Part shown: positions 54,584 through 63,689 of the stretch, piece after piece
Position numbering within the stretch: the first letter of the stretch is position 1
Layout: the number at the start of each line of letters is the position of its first letter
Assembly (NCBI RefSeq): GCF_900142565.1
Contig: NZ_FRBH01000002.1
Location: forward strand, 1-64,000
Origin: Chishuiella changwenlii
GTDB lineage: Bacteria > Bacteroidota > Bacteroidia > Flavobacteriales > Weeksellaceae
Direction of reading: 5' to 3'
Length of the DNA: 64,000 nt
The notes under the pieces: generated by a model
Seen by the model: only the letters and a program-made list of their open reading frames with translations
What the model was told of the DNA's origin: nothing
Databases searched by the model: none
Made by a program: the position numbers and the translations under genes

Positions 54584-56479
54584 ATGAGCAAAATAATCGG
54601 AATTGATTTAGGGACAACAAACTCTTGTGTTTCTGTAATGGAAGGAAGCGAGCCAGTAGTTATTCCTAATGCAGAAGGAAAAAGAACAACACCATCTATC
54701 GTAGCATTCGTAGAAGGTGGAGAAATAAAAGTTGGTGATTCAGCAAAACGTCAAGCAGTAACAAACCCAAAGAAAACGATTTATTCTATTAAACGTTTCA
54801 TGGGAACTAAATTTAATAACGATGCAGATGAAATTGGACGTGTTCCTTATACAGTAGTAAAAGGAAATAATGATACACCTGCGGTTGATATTGATGGACG
54901 TAACTATACGCCACAAGAAATTTCAGCAATGACTTTACAAAAAATGAAGAAAACTGCTGAAGATTATTTAGGACAAGAAGTAACTAGAGCCGTAATTACA
55001 GTTCCTGCTTACTTTAACGATGCACAACGTCAAGCAACAAAAGAAGCTGGAGAAATTGCAGGTCTTAAAGTAGAACGTATTATTAATGAGCCAACAGCTG
55101 CTGCATTAGCTTACGGATTAGATAAAGCAAACTCTGACAGAAAAATCGCAGTTTACGATTTAGGAGGAGGTACATTTGATATCTCTATCTTAGAATTAGG
55201 AGACGGAGTTTTCGAAGTATTATCAACAAACGGAGATACACATTTAGGAGGTGATGATTTTGATGATGCAATCATCAATTGGTTAGCTTCAGAATTTCAA
55301 GCAAGAGAAGGAGTAGATTTAAAGAAAGACGCAATGGCTTTACAACGTTTACGTGAAGCTGCTGAGAAAGCTAAAATCGAATTATCTTCTTCTGCACAAA
55401 CAGAAATTAATTTACCATACGTTACAGCAAACGAATCAGGACCAAAACACTTAGTAGAAACTTTAACTCGTTCTAAATTTGATCAGCTAACAGAATCTTT
55501 AGTAAAACGTTCTATGGATCCTTGTCAAAAAGCATTAAGCGATGCAGGTTTATCTATTTCTGATATTGATGAGGTAATCTTAGTTGGTGGTTCTACTCGT
55601 ATCCCAAAAATACAAGAAGAAGTAGAAAAATTCTTTGGTAAAAAACCATCAAAAGGAGTTAATCCAGATGAGGTTGTTGCAGTTGGTGCAGCTATCCAAG
55701 GAGGAGTTTTAACTGGAGATGTTAAAGATGTATTATTATTAGATGTTACACCTTTATCTTTAGGTATCGAAACTTTAGGAGGAGTATTTACTAAATTAAT
55801 TGAAGCAAATACAACAATTCCTACTAAAAAATCTGAGGTTTTCTCTACAGCAGTAGATAATCAACCAGCAGTAACATTAAGAATTGGTCAAGGAGAGCGT
55901 CCTTTATTTAATGATAATAAAGAAATTGGTCGTTTCGACTTAGTTGATATCCCACCAGCACAACGTGGAGTTCCACAAATCGAAGTAACATTTGATATTG
56001 ATGCGAATGGTATCTTAAGTGTTTCTGCAAAAGATAAAGGAACAGGAAAAGAGCAGTCTATTAAAATTGAGGCTTCTTCTGGATTATCAGATGCTGATAT
56101 TGAAAGAATGAAAAAAGAAGCACAAGAAAATGCTGCAAAAGATGAAGAAGCAAAACAAAAAATTGAAAAAGTAAATGCTGCAGATTCTTTAATTTTCCAA
56201 ACAGAAAAACAATTAACAGAATACGGAGATAAAATTCCAGCTGATAAAAAGCAGCCAATAGAAGAAGCTTTAGCAGAAGTTAAAACAGCACATGCTGCAC
56301 AAGATATTACTGCGATAGATGCTTCTATGGAGAAATTAAATACAGCTTGGAATGCTGCTTCTCAAGAAATCTATGCTGCAATGAACGAAGGTCAAGAAGG
56401 TGGAGCGCAAGCTCAACCAAATGCAGACCAAGGTCAAGCAGATGGAGTAGAAGATGTAGACTTCGAAGAAGTAAAATAA
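54584..56479 (+). CDS. dnaK: Chaperone DnaK (Hsp70)
   Basis: A full-length 631-residue Hsp70. The nucleotide-binding domain starts [14 protein letters not shown] and carries [34 protein letters not shown] and [11 protein letters not shown]. The substrate-binding domain holds [17 protein letters not shown], and the helical lid ends in a GQ-rich linker and the EDVDFEEVK tail. It is monocistronic here, without dnaJ or grpE nearby, and has its own terminator. The upstream region suggests sigma-54-type control. Confidence 0.98.
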   Translation: MSKIIGIDLGTTNSCVSVMEGSEPVVIPNAEGKRTTPSIVAFVEGGEIKVGDSAKRQAVTNPKKTIYSIKRFMGTKFNNDADEIGRVPYTVVKGNNDTPAVDIDGRNYTPQEISAMTLQKMKKTAEDYLGQEVTRAVITVPAYFNDAQRQATKEAGEIAGLKVERIINEPTAAALAYGLDKANSDRKIAVYDLGGGTFDISILELGDGVFEVLSTNGDTHLGGDDFDDAIINWLASEFQAREGVDLKKDAMALQRLREAAEKAKIELSSSAQTEINLPYVTANESGPKHLVETLTRSKFDQLTESLVKRSMDPCQKALSDAGLSISDIDEVILVGGSTRIPKIQEEVEKFFGKKPSKGVNPDEVVAVGAAIQGGVLTGDVKDVLLLDVTPLSLGIETLGGVFTKLIEANTTIPTKKSEVFSTAVDNQPAVTLRIGQGERPLFNDNKEIGRFDLVDIPPAQRGVPQIEVTFDIDANGILSVSAKDKGTGKEQSIKIEASSGLSDADIERMKKEAQENAAKDEEAKQKIEKVNAADSLIFQTEKQLTEYGDKIPADKKQPIEEALAEVKTAHAAQDITAIDASMEKLNTAWNAASQEIYAAMNEGQEGGAQAQPNADQGQADGVEDVDFEEVK

Positions 56480-56504
56480 GACTCAGCGAGTCAAACAATA
56501 AATT

Positions 56505-56536
56505 AAATCCTCAAGCTTTTAGCTTGAGGATTTTTT
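56505..56536 (+). terminator. Terminator after dnaK
   Basis: AAATCCTCAAGCT (56505-56517) pairs with AGCTTGAGGATTT (56521-56533), then T-run. Its T-run forms the left edge of the 33-bp direct repeat at 56530. Confidence 0.88.
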
Positions 56537-56562
56537 ATGCAGTAAAATGAAACTAATTATTA
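56530..56562. repeat. 33-bp direct repeat, left copy
   Basis: This segment, starting ATTTTTTATGCAGTAAAA, matches 59522-59554 at 32 of 33 positions in the same orientation. The two copies bound a segment of about 3 kb with three genes. The right copy spans the last codons and 3' flank of the gene ending at 59545, so this left copy is a detached gene end. Confidence 0.85.
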
Positions 56563-56700
56563 CTTGTCTATATCTTTTAGATAAGATGTTTGTTATTATT
56601 TTAAGATTCCACGATTCTACTACAATATTTCATGATATGGCTAAATATGCGCAAATAAATTCAAAGACCTTTACCATTATAATTTTTAATATAAATCATT

Positions 56701-57444
56701 ATGGAAAATATCAAAGGAAAAGTTGTCGCTATTACAGGAGCAAGTAGTGGTATTGGAGAAGGAATTGCACGTCATTTGGCAAATTTGGGTGCTAAAGTAG
56801 TATTAGGAGCAAGACGTGAAGAGAAGTTGAAGCAAATTAGTGATGAAATTATTATTGCAGGTGGTGAAGTTGAATACTTTAAAATAGATGTTACCGTTCC
56901 TAAAGAAGTAAAAGCATTTACTGATTTTGCAGTTTCAAAATTTGGACAATTAGATGTAATTGTAAATAATGCAGGTTTAATGCCTTTATCTATGATTAAC
57001 AGTTACAAAATAGATGAATGGCATCATATGATTGACGTAAATATAAAAGGTGTTTTGCATGGTATTGCTGCAGCTTTACCTATTTTTGAATCAAAAGACA
57101 GTGGGCAGTTTATTAATATTACTTCAGTGGGAGACCGCTGGGTAGGACCAACGTCTACTGTTTACAGTGCAACAAAATTTGCTGTTAGAGCTATTTCTGA
57201 CGGTCTTCGTCAAGAAGTAAGTCGCAATATTCGTGTAACTTTAGTGGCGCCTGGAGCTACAGAATCAGAATTGCCAAACACTATTTCTGATCCTGAATTA
57301 AAAGAAATGGCAATTGATCTTTTTAGAAAGGATCTGCTTCCTGCATCTGCTATTGCCAAAGCTGTTGCGTTTGCTATAGCACAACCATCAGATGTAGATG
57401 TTAATGAAATCGTTGTTCGACCAACAGCACAGAAAAATTTGTAA
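56701..57444 (+). CDS. Short-chain dehydrogenase/reductase
   Basis: A 247-residue classical SDR with the nucleotide motif T12-G-A-S-S-G-I-G19, NNAG in the middle, and catalytic S142, Y155 and K159 (VYSATK). The arginine-rich GARREEK after beta-2 points to NADP(H). The whole sequence resembles the SDR group that is often paired with AraC-type regulators. Substrate unknown. It lies inside the direct-repeat-bounded island and is followed 45 nt later by an AraC regulator, which probably controls it. Confidence 0.92.
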   Translation: MENIKGKVVAITGASSGIGEGIARHLANLGAKVVLGARREEKLKQISDEIIIAGGEVEYFKIDVTVPKEVKAFTDFAVSKFGQLDVIVNNAGLMPLSMINSYKIDEWHHMIDVNIKGVLHGIAAALPIFESKDSGQFINITSVGDRWVGPTSTVYSATKFAVRAISDGLRQEVSRNIRVTLVAPGATESELPNTISDPELKEMAIDLFRKDLLPASAIAKAVAFAIAQPSDVDVNEIVVRPTAQKNL

Positions 57445-57489
57445 GAAATTGAACCAACAATAGAGAATACAAAATAATATAGAATTACA

Positions 57490-58404
57490 ATGGAAAAAAC
57501 TTTTCGTTTTCATTCGCTAACTGAATTTCATACATTTTGTGGATTGCCTAAACCAGAGCATCCATTAATTAGTCTTATTGATTACAGTAAGGTTAATTAT
57601 CCAATTAATGACAAAGAACTTAAGTGGATACAACAGTTTTATTCTATTGGTTTAAAAAGAAATGTTTCTGAACGATTTAATTATGGCCAACAGAAGTATG
57701 ATTTTGATTCTGGGGTACTTACTTTTGTGTCGCCCGATCAATTTCTTAAAGTAGAGATTAATCCAGATGTTAAGACTCAAGCTAGCGGATGGCTCCTGCT
57801 TATTCACCCAGATTTTCTCTGGAATACTGATTTATCGGAGACAATATCTAAATACGATTTCTTTCAGTATGCTGTAAATGAAGCTCTATTTCTTTCAGAC
57901 AAAGAGGAGGCTATTATCGAGGAAATTCTTCAAAGCATAGAAAAAGAATACCAGAGTAATATAGATAAATTTAGTCAAGGACTTATAATTAAACAATTAG
58001 AGCGATTGTTAATTTATGCAGAGCGTTTCTATGAGAGACAATTTATTACTCGCGCAAAACCCAATCACGAATTTGTTTCTCGTTTTGAGTCTTTATTGAC
58101 AGCACAATTTACAACAGAAAAATTATTGGAAAATGGTGTTCCTACTGTTACATCACTTGCAGAAAGTATGAATATTTCGCCCAATTATTTAGCAAGTTTA
58201 TTGCGGATTTATACAAAACAAAATACGCAACAGCATATTCAAAATAAAATAATTCAATATGCAAAATTGCGATTAAGTACAACAAATCTATCGGTTAGTG
58301 AAATAGCGTATGAACTAGATTTCGAACATATACAGTCTTTTAGTAAATTATTTAAAAATAAAACCAGTAAGACACCATTAGAATTTAGACAGTCATTTAA
58401 TTAA
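57490..58404 (+). CDS. AraC family transcriptional regulator
   Basis: The 304-residue protein has an N-terminal cupin-like sensing region and a C-terminal AraC DNA-binding domain with two helix-turn-helix units (about 200-302; TVTSLAESMNISPNYLASLLRIYTK and LSVSEIAYELDFEHIQSFSKLFKNKTSKTPLEFR, quoted here only in outline). It likely regulates the SDR gene just upstream on the same strand. It is part of the 3-kb segment between the direct repeats. Confidence 0.92.
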   Translation: MEKTFRFHSLTEFHTFCGLPKPEHPLISLIDYSKVNYPINDKELKWIQQFYSIGLKRNVSERFNYGQQKYDFDSGVLTFVSPDQFLKVEINPDVKTQASGWLLLIHPDFLWNTDLSETISKYDFFQYAVNEALFLSDKEEAIIEEILQSIEKEYQSNIDKFSQGLIIKQLERLLIYAERFYERQFITRAKPNHEFVSRFESLLTAQFTTEKLLENGVPTVTSLAESMNISPNYLASLLRIYTKQNTQQHIQNKIIQYAKLRLSTTNLSVSEIAYELDFEHIQSFSKLFKNKTSKTPLEFRQSFN

Positions 58405-58436
58405 ACATGATGCCTTTGAAAATCTATGTTTGTAGT

Positions 58437-59411
58437 TTATTCGTAGTATTCAAAGGTATCAATAATATCTAGATATACTCCATCGAAACCAGCATTAATA
58501 ACTTTTTGTGTATATGAATTGCTGTTCCCGAAAATAATATTCTGCCAATCTTTATTCCAGTATTTTACTTTGTAATTTCCCTTCCATGCTGGATTTTCTG
58601 CATCAAGCCATTCTGGTTTGTTTGAATTCCAGTTGCTTTGCCAATAGTAACGGTAATTTTCTGCTTCACCAATCGACATGTAGGAAATAACCAATCTTTT
58701 ACCACCATTGGCTTTATTTCGTAGCTGGTTTATTTCATTAGTTGTAAAGCTACTTCCATCGGTAAAGTATAAATCCATAATAAGAAGATCATAATTGGTA
58801 GCAGTGACAGCATTGATGAATGAACTTTTAGTATTAAAGTTTGAAGGATTTATAAGGTATAGAAAGTTTTTGACCTCTGAAAGTTTTTTAATGTCAGCTG
58901 AATTTTCATTATGAATAGGAGAGGGAAAGATAGGAATGGAATTAAGTTCTCTTTTATCTGCTGCAAAAGAAATATAACCAGCATTTTTATTCTGGTTGTA
59001 TGATGAACTTACTTTTGTAGGTGTTGAACAGTAATCAATTGCTAGAATTGTCTTTCCATTATTTTTTGACTTATTAAGTAAATTCCTCAGATATTCATTG
59101 TCGGAAGAAGGTGTTGCTTCATCATCATTATTGTAACCAAAAAATAAGTCTTCCTGTCCATTTCCGTCGATTGAATTAAGATAAGCATTGTCATTTTGCC
59201 CTGAAGCATCACCATTTGAGGAAACCAGTTCAATGCCATTTTGTGGAATGATGATAAACTGTGAGTTTTGTGATTTTGAATATTGACTTATTCCAATAAC
59301 GAATTCACGCATTTTCTGTTTGTATTCCGTTTCATTATTTTGGTTATCATCATCTGTATTACAAGATAATATCAAAAGAAATAATGATAACAAAAGGATT
59401 CTGATTTTCAT
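58437..59411 (-). CDS. GH114-like (endo-alpha-1,4-polygalactosaminidase type) lipoprotein
   Basis: This 324-residue lipoprotein (start 59411 preferred; in-frame ATG also at 59423) has lipobox ILSC and a serine/asparagine/aspartate-rich tether. The remainder resembles the TM1410/GH114 TIM-barrel: REFVIGISQYSKSQ, AIDYCSTPTKV, KRLVISYMSIGEAENYRYYW, WLDAENPAWKGNYKVKYW and GFDGVYLDIIDTFEYYE. The C-terminus stops soon after the LDIIDTFEYY motif, so it is shorter than some relatives. A surface role in cleaving galactosamine-type polymers is possible. It lies inside the direct-repeat-bounded island, opposite in strand to the other two genes. Confidence 0.8.
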   Translation of the reverse strand: MKIRILLLSLFLLILSCNTDDDNQNNETEYKQKMREFVIGISQYSKSQNSQFIIIPQNGIELVSSNGDASGQNDNAYLNSIDGNGQEDLFFGYNNDDEATPSSDNEYLRNLLNKSKNNGKTILAIDYCSTPTKVSSSYNQNKNAGYISFAADKRELNSIPIFPSPIHNENSADIKKLSEVKNFLYLINPSNFNTKSSFINAVTATNYDLLIMDLYFTDGSSFTTNEINQLRNKANGGKRLVISYMSIGEAENYRYYWQSNWNSNKPEWLDAENPAWKGNYKVKYWNKDWQNIIFGNSNSYTQKVINAGFDGVYLDIIDTFEYYE

Positions 59412-59471
59412 AGGTATATTCATTTATTCAAGTAACGGAATGCGAAATGAATTATTATCAATCAATTTTTG

Positions 59472-59505
59472 TTAAAAAAAATAGACAGCACTTAAAGTGT
59501 TGTCT
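59472..59505 (-). terminator. Terminator of the gene at 59545
   Basis: AGACAACACT and AGTGCTGTCT on the minus strand (59505-59496 and 59492-59483) pair around a 3-nt loop and are followed by a long U-run (complement of the A-run at 59474-59481). It lies downstream of the right direct-repeat copy. Confidence 0.8.
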
Positions 59506-59521
59506 AATTATTATTTGTTCT

Positions 59522-59554
59522 ATTTTTTATGCAGTAAAAGGAAACTAATTATTA
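59522..59554. repeat. 33-bp direct repeat, right copy
   Basis: This copy, ending in CTAATTATTA, overlaps the stop codon and last three codons of the minus-strand gene ending at 59545, plus 23 nt of its 3' flank. It matches 56530-56562 with a single mismatch (G at 59540, T at 56548). Confidence 0.85.
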
Positions 59555-60477
59555 ATATATTTTTCTATGATATGTTTAGAAACGGGTTTTAATGTTTTTC
59601 CATTTTCTGGATGAATACCATAGTTGGTGAAAAATTCTACATGATTATTAGATTTATCATACCACACTTTTCCAAGTGCATTATTAACTGTTAAAGTATC
59701 TATTTTATTTATTTTTCGGAAAGATCTTAATAATTCTTCATCTATTGCAATTAAAGGATTAACGCTTATATCTTCATTACACAAAACAGCTACATAATGA
59801 TCCAATTTCCAATACATACACTCTTTTTTTGAAACTTTTTTTTGATTCACTTTTTGTACGATATGATTTACTTCCTTTTCTATAACAGTTACAATAGAAT
59901 TTGATTTAGGAGCAGCAGTTGTTTGATTAGGTTTTGAAGCTTCTTCTATAGGTTGTTGAGCAATTACTTGTTGTTTTTCTTTTGCAACATTATCTTTTTG
60001 ACTAACAAAAATTCCTCCTGCTACAAGAATACCCATTAAACCAAAACTATTTTTGTTCTTAGAAATAAATTCTGGAATGTTGAAAACTGGAGCATTCGTA
60101 ATATTTACTACAACTTTAGACGATTTGTCGGATAAATTATCATGTTGCTCTTCAGATTCAGAAATAGCAACATTTATAGAACCAAATTTTTTAACAAAAG
60201 GTTCTTTCTTATAATTATTGCAAAAATCATTAAAATTTTTATATCCACTATATAAACTCATATTATCTAGTGTGATATCATCAATCGTATAATCTAAATT
60301 ATCTTCCACTAATTTTTTATAATAGCGAACGAATGTTCTTCCGTCTTTCGAAAATCCATACTCCTCTTCGAAAAGAGTACTCAGATAAAAAGCAATAGAA
60401 GTTTTGCTGCTATTTGGAAGCTCATTTTTAGCTTTTTCAAATACAACTTCCACTAATTTTTTCTTCTTGTCAATCAT
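59545..60477 (-). CDS. Single-span membrane protein of unknown function
   Basis: The 310-residue protein has a helical N-terminal domain (about 1-95, EKAKNELPNSSKTSIAFYLS and a GRTFVRYYKKLVEDN motif), then a Ser/Asn linker, one hydrophobic segment (about 145-158, SFGLMGILVAGGIFV), a lysine/glutamine-rich linker and a C-terminal domain with CMYWKLDHYVAVLC and a cysteine pair. I do not recognise the family by name. It faces away from the small peptide gene at 60860 and has its own terminator. Confidence 0.75.
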   Translation of the reverse strand: MIDKKKKLVEVVFEKAKNELPNSSKTSIAFYLSTLFEEEYGFSKDGRTFVRYYKKLVEDNLDYTIDDITLDNMSLYSGYKNFNDFCNNYKKEPFVKKFGSINVAISESEEQHDNLSDKSSKVVVNITNAPVFNIPEFISKNKNSFGLMGILVAGGIFVSQKDNVAKEKQQVIAQQPIEEASKPNQTTAAPKSNSIVTVIEKEVNHIVQKVNQKKVSKKECMYWKLDHYVAVLCNEDISVNPLIAIDEELLRSFRKINKIDTLTVNNALGKVWYDKSNNHVEFFTNYGIHPENGKTLKPVSKHIIEKYINN

Positions 60478-60539
60478 TTTAGTAACAGTAAAATAAACCT
60501 GCGTCCAAATTAGACAATATACGGATAATAATTTTACGG

Positions 60540-60830
60540 TTTTCCATAAAAATTCATCAGATGGCTGTCCATTTTCTGTCCTTCGTTTGTCTAGGAAAAG
60601 GACCCTAACTGGTTGTTAATTTGTAACAGAAATAAAGGTGAAAACTTTTACTGATCAGAAGGTAAGAAACCTAATTTCAATAATTAAGATACAAAAAACA
60701 GTTTGTTTAAACTGGCCTTGGGAAGCGGTTTTCCACTCTCTGTTTTGCGTATCAATACTTCCCAAAATTTAAGAAGCGCTTCTTAGTTCGTCGTGCCCAA
60801 TGCTTAAGACCTGTGTCTTGAGCAAGCGCG
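60540..60830 (+). ncRNA. Candidate structured RNA or long leader
   Basis: This 380-nt gap (60478-60859) is richer in GC than its surroundings and can fold. It holds CAGTTT/AAACTG (60699-60714), TTGGGAAG with CTTCCCAA (60718-60725 and 60758-60765), the perfect palindrome TAAGAAGCGCTTCTTA (60770-60785) and a 10-bp hairpin (60801-60810 with 60815-60824) whose G-U pair fits only plus-strand RNA. It could be the leader of the peptide gene or a separate small RNA. No named RNA family was recognised. Confidence 0.4.
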
Positions 60831-60859
60831 AGAATTATTAAATCTTAAATTTTAAAATA

Positions 60860-61033
60860 ATGTTACAATTTTTATTAATGCTATTAGGTTTAGCATTCCC
60901 AAGTAATCATAATATCGCAACAACATCTAATGATAACTCACCAATTAGTGTTCAATCAACAGAAACTGAGAGTGACGGAGATTCAGGAGATGATACAGGA
61001 GGTGAAAAAGGACAAGTACCTCCAAAGAAATAA
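60860..61033 (+). CDS. Small secreted acidic peptide
   Basis: A 57-residue frame begins with a short hydrophobic stretch (MLQFLLMLLGLAFPSNH). It continues with a Ser/Thr/Asn segment and an acidic glycine-rich part (TESDGDSGDDTGG), and ends in GQVPPKK. It has its own terminator right after the stop codon, which supports it as a real gene. It lies just before a TPR sensor kinase and response regulator pair. A role as exported signal or surface peptide is possible but not shown. I do not recognise the family. Confidence 0.65.
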   Translation: MLQFLLMLLGLAFPSNHNIATTSNDNSPISVQSTETESDGDSGDDTGGEKGQVPPKK

Positions 61034-61035
61034 TT

Positions 61036-61068
61036 AAAAGAGGCTGAAAATAATTCAGCCTCTTTTTG
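61036..61068 (+). terminator. Terminator after the small peptide gene
   Basis: AAAGAGGCTGAA (61037-61048) with TTCAGCCTCTTT (61054-61065), loop of 5, then T-run. Confidence 0.87.
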
Positions 61069-61227
61069 CTTTATAAATTACTATATAGTAAAAAATAGCA
61101 TCCATTAATTTGCAAATTATCACAAATAGATAGTAAAGCTATTTAGAATGATAAATCGTTCCAATCCCTACCTAAAATATATAATTAATTTATAACCTTA
61201 ATAGATAGTTTTCATTAAATTAGCGCT

Positions 61228-62868
61228 GTGAGATATTTTTATTTTTGTGTTATATTACTCGTTTTATTTTCTTGTTCAGGAAATGAAAAACAACAGAATC
61301 TTCTAGGAACTGGAGATGAATTTTATGATAAAGGAGAAGCTTTATATGGTAAGAATAATGATAGTGCATACTATTATTTTAATCAAGCCTTTGATGAGTA
61401 TCAAAAAAATAATGATAGTATAAAATCATCTAATGCTTTGATTTATCAATCCTTTATTCAAAATGAAGAAGGAGATTATTATGGAAGTATAGAAACTAAT
61501 ATACGAGCTTTAGAACTTCTCGGAAAAAGTAAAAATAATCTTTTATCAATTTATAATTCTATTGCAATCGCAAAAGGTAATTTAAAAGATTATAAAGAGT
61601 CTGTAAATTGGTATGAAAAAGCTTTATTAAATATTGAAGATAATAAAGATAGAGCATCTATAGAGAATAATATAGCAGTTGATTTATCTAAAGAAAAAAA
61701 ATACGATAGGGCAATTAATATTTTAGAAAATCTGATTAAAGAACAAGGACAGTCTGATAAAATATTAAAGGCTAGGGTTATGGATAATTTAGCATTTAAT
61801 AAATTTTTAAAAGACTCAACATATAATGCTTTACCAGAACTTTATGATGCATTAAAAATTAGAGAAGACGAGAAAGATTTCTGGGGACAGAATGCAAGTT
61901 ACGCTCATTTATCAGATTATTTTTATAAAAAAGATAAAGCAAAGTCTCTTTTATATGCACAAAAAATGTTAGCAATAGCAAAAGAGCTAGAGAGTCCAGA
62001 TGACCAATTAGAAGCGCTTCAGAAATTAATTCTTCTAGAATCTTCTGAAAGCTCTAGAGGACATTTTATCAACTATCAACAACTAGATTACAATCTTCAA
62101 ACAGCAAGGTCTAAAGCTAAAAATCAGTTTGCATTAATTCGTTTCGAAACTGAAAAAGAACGTGCAGAGAATGTTAAAAAGCAAAACCATATATTAAAGC
62201 AATATATAGTTATTGGACTACTTACTTTTTTTGTAATAGGAGGTCTATTTTGGTATAGAAAAAGAAAGAAAAGACTACAACAAGAAAAAGAACTTGAAGT
62301 AAAGAATACACAAATTAAATACTCAAAAAAAGTACACGATGTTGTAGCAAATGGTTTGTATCATACTATGATGCAAATTCAGAATAATTCTGCATTTGGA
62401 AAAGAACAAATGTTGAATAATATTGAAAAACTATACGAAGAGTCTAGAGATATTGCGCGTGACGATTTAAATGAAATTTATGAGAAAGATTTTTCGGTAC
62501 GATTAGCTGAGATGTTGAATTCATACTCTAATGAAACGAATAAAGTATTTATTGTAGGAAATAGCCCAGAAAAATGGGAGACGATTACAAATAATGTTCA
62601 AACAGAAATTTTATATACATTAAGAGAATGTATGATAAATATGATGAAACATAGTAAGGCTAAATTAGTCAGTGTTAAGTTTGAAAAATCAGAAGATTTC
62701 CTAATGATAAAGTATACAGACAATGGAGTTGGAATTGATGATGTACAAAAAAAGTCAACTTCTGGAATTCGAAATATGGAAAACCGTATTGTAACAATTG
62801 GAGGAAAAATTACTTTTGAGAAAAATCCAGCCAATGGATTAATTATTCAAATCACAATTCCAACATAG
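61228..62868 (+). CDS. TPR-containing sensor histidine kinase, lipoprotein-type N-terminus
   Basis: The 546-residue protein starts with GTG and a signal ending in lipobox LFSC (Cys16). A periplasmic array of TPR-like helices spans about 25-290, a membrane helix lies at 325-342, then come a coiled linker and a kinase core. The core has H370 in KVHDVVANGLYHTMM, N-box ECMINMMKHSKA and G-boxes YTDNGVGIDD and SGIRNMENRI. This is the NarL-partner type of kinase. The response regulator gene follows 6 nt later. The ligand is unknown; the small peptide encoded just before it is a candidate. Confidence 0.9.
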   Translation: MRYFYFCVILLVLFSCSGNEKQQNLLGTGDEFYDKGEALYGKNNDSAYYYFNQAFDEYQKNNDSIKSSNALIYQSFIQNEEGDYYGSIETNIRALELLGKSKNNLLSIYNSIAIAKGNLKDYKESVNWYEKALLNIEDNKDRASIENNIAVDLSKEKKYDRAINILENLIKEQGQSDKILKARVMDNLAFNKFLKDSTYNALPELYDALKIREDEKDFWGQNASYAHLSDYFYKKDKAKSLLYAQKMLAIAKELESPDDQLEALQKLILLESSESSRGHFINYQQLDYNLQTARSKAKNQFALIRFETEKERAENVKKQNHILKQYIVIGLLTFFVIGGLFWYRKRKKRLQQEKELEVKNTQIKYSKKVHDVVANGLYHTMMQIQNNSAFGKEQMLNNIEKLYEESRDIARDDLNEIYEKDFSVRLAEMLNSYSNETNKVFIVGNSPEKWETITNNVQTEILYTLRECMINMMKHSKAKLVSVKFEKSEDFLMIKYTDNGVGIDDVQKKSTSGIRNMENRIVTIGGKITFEKNPANGLIIQITIPT

Positions 62869-62874
62869 AAAAAA

Positions 62875-63537
62875 ATGTTTAAAAAAGTCCTTATCGCAGA
62901 AGATCACGAAATAAGAAATCTAGGTGTTATTAACACATTAGAAGAATTGAAAGTAGCCAAATTTGAGTTTGTTAGTTATTGTGATTCCGCATTACAAAAA
63001 ATAAAAAAAGCAATTGAAGAAAATAATCCATACGATCTTTTGATTACGGATTTGGTTTTTGATAAAGATTTTGTTGAACAAAAAATAACTTCTGGTCAGC
63101 AATTGGTTGCAGAAACAAAAACAATTCAACCAGAATTAAAAGTTATTGCATTTTCTATCGAAAAAAAGGTTCAAGTAATAGATGAGCTTTTTAATCAATC
63201 TAAAATTAACGGTTATGTTAGTAAAGGAAGAAATGATGCAAAAGAACTTAAAAATACAATAAAGAAAGTATTCGCAGGAGAAACTGTTATTCCTCAAGAT
63301 ATTTTAAATTCTCTAAGAAATAATTCGTTTGAAGTAACAGACTATGATATTAGATTACTTGATTTATTAGCAAAAGGCTGGAAACAACACGAAATTATGG
63401 ACAATTTTAAAGACGAAGGTTTACATCCTAATAGTCGAAGTGCCATAGAAAAACGTTTAAATGATTTAAGAGAATCCTTAAATGCAAAGAATAATATAGA
63501 AATGATTGTTATTTGTAAAGACATGGGAATAATTTAA
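62875..63537 (+). CDS. Response regulator with LuxR-like DNA-binding domain
   Basis: A 220-residue protein with a receiver domain (about 1-125; acidic E9, D10, phospho-acceptor D59 in LLITDLVF, and K in GYVSKG). Its C-terminal helix-turn-helix (about 152-215, TDYDIRLLDLLAKGWKQHEIM) is of LuxR/NarL type but divergent. It pairs with the TPR kinase upstream and is followed by a terminator, so the pair is one transcription unit. Confidence 0.9.
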   Translation: MFKKVLIAEDHEIRNLGVINTLEELKVAKFEFVSYCDSALQKIKKAIEENNPYDLLITDLVFDKDFVEQKITSGQQLVAETKTIQPELKVIAFSIEKKVQVIDELFNQSKINGYVSKGRNDAKELKNTIKKVFAGETVIPQDILNSLRNNSFEVTDYDIRLLDLLAKGWKQHEIMDNFKDEGLHPNSRSAIEKRLNDLRESLNAKNNIEMIVICKDMGII

Positions 63538-63555
63538 AATTCTTCATATAAAACT

Positions 63556-63587
63556 AAATCGTCTCAAAGTTGAGGCGATTTTTTATT
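63556..63587 (+). terminator. Terminator after response regulator gene
   Basis: AAATCGTCTCA (63556-63566) with TGAGGCGATTT (63571-63581), one G-T pair, 4-nt loop, then T-run. Confidence 0.85.
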
Positions 63588-63689
63588 TGTTTCAAATTCA
63601 ATCTATTCAAGATAGATGTTAAAAAATAAACTAAATTCCTTATTTTTGGATTGATTTTGGTATTTATCCAACGATCAAAATAATAAAAT

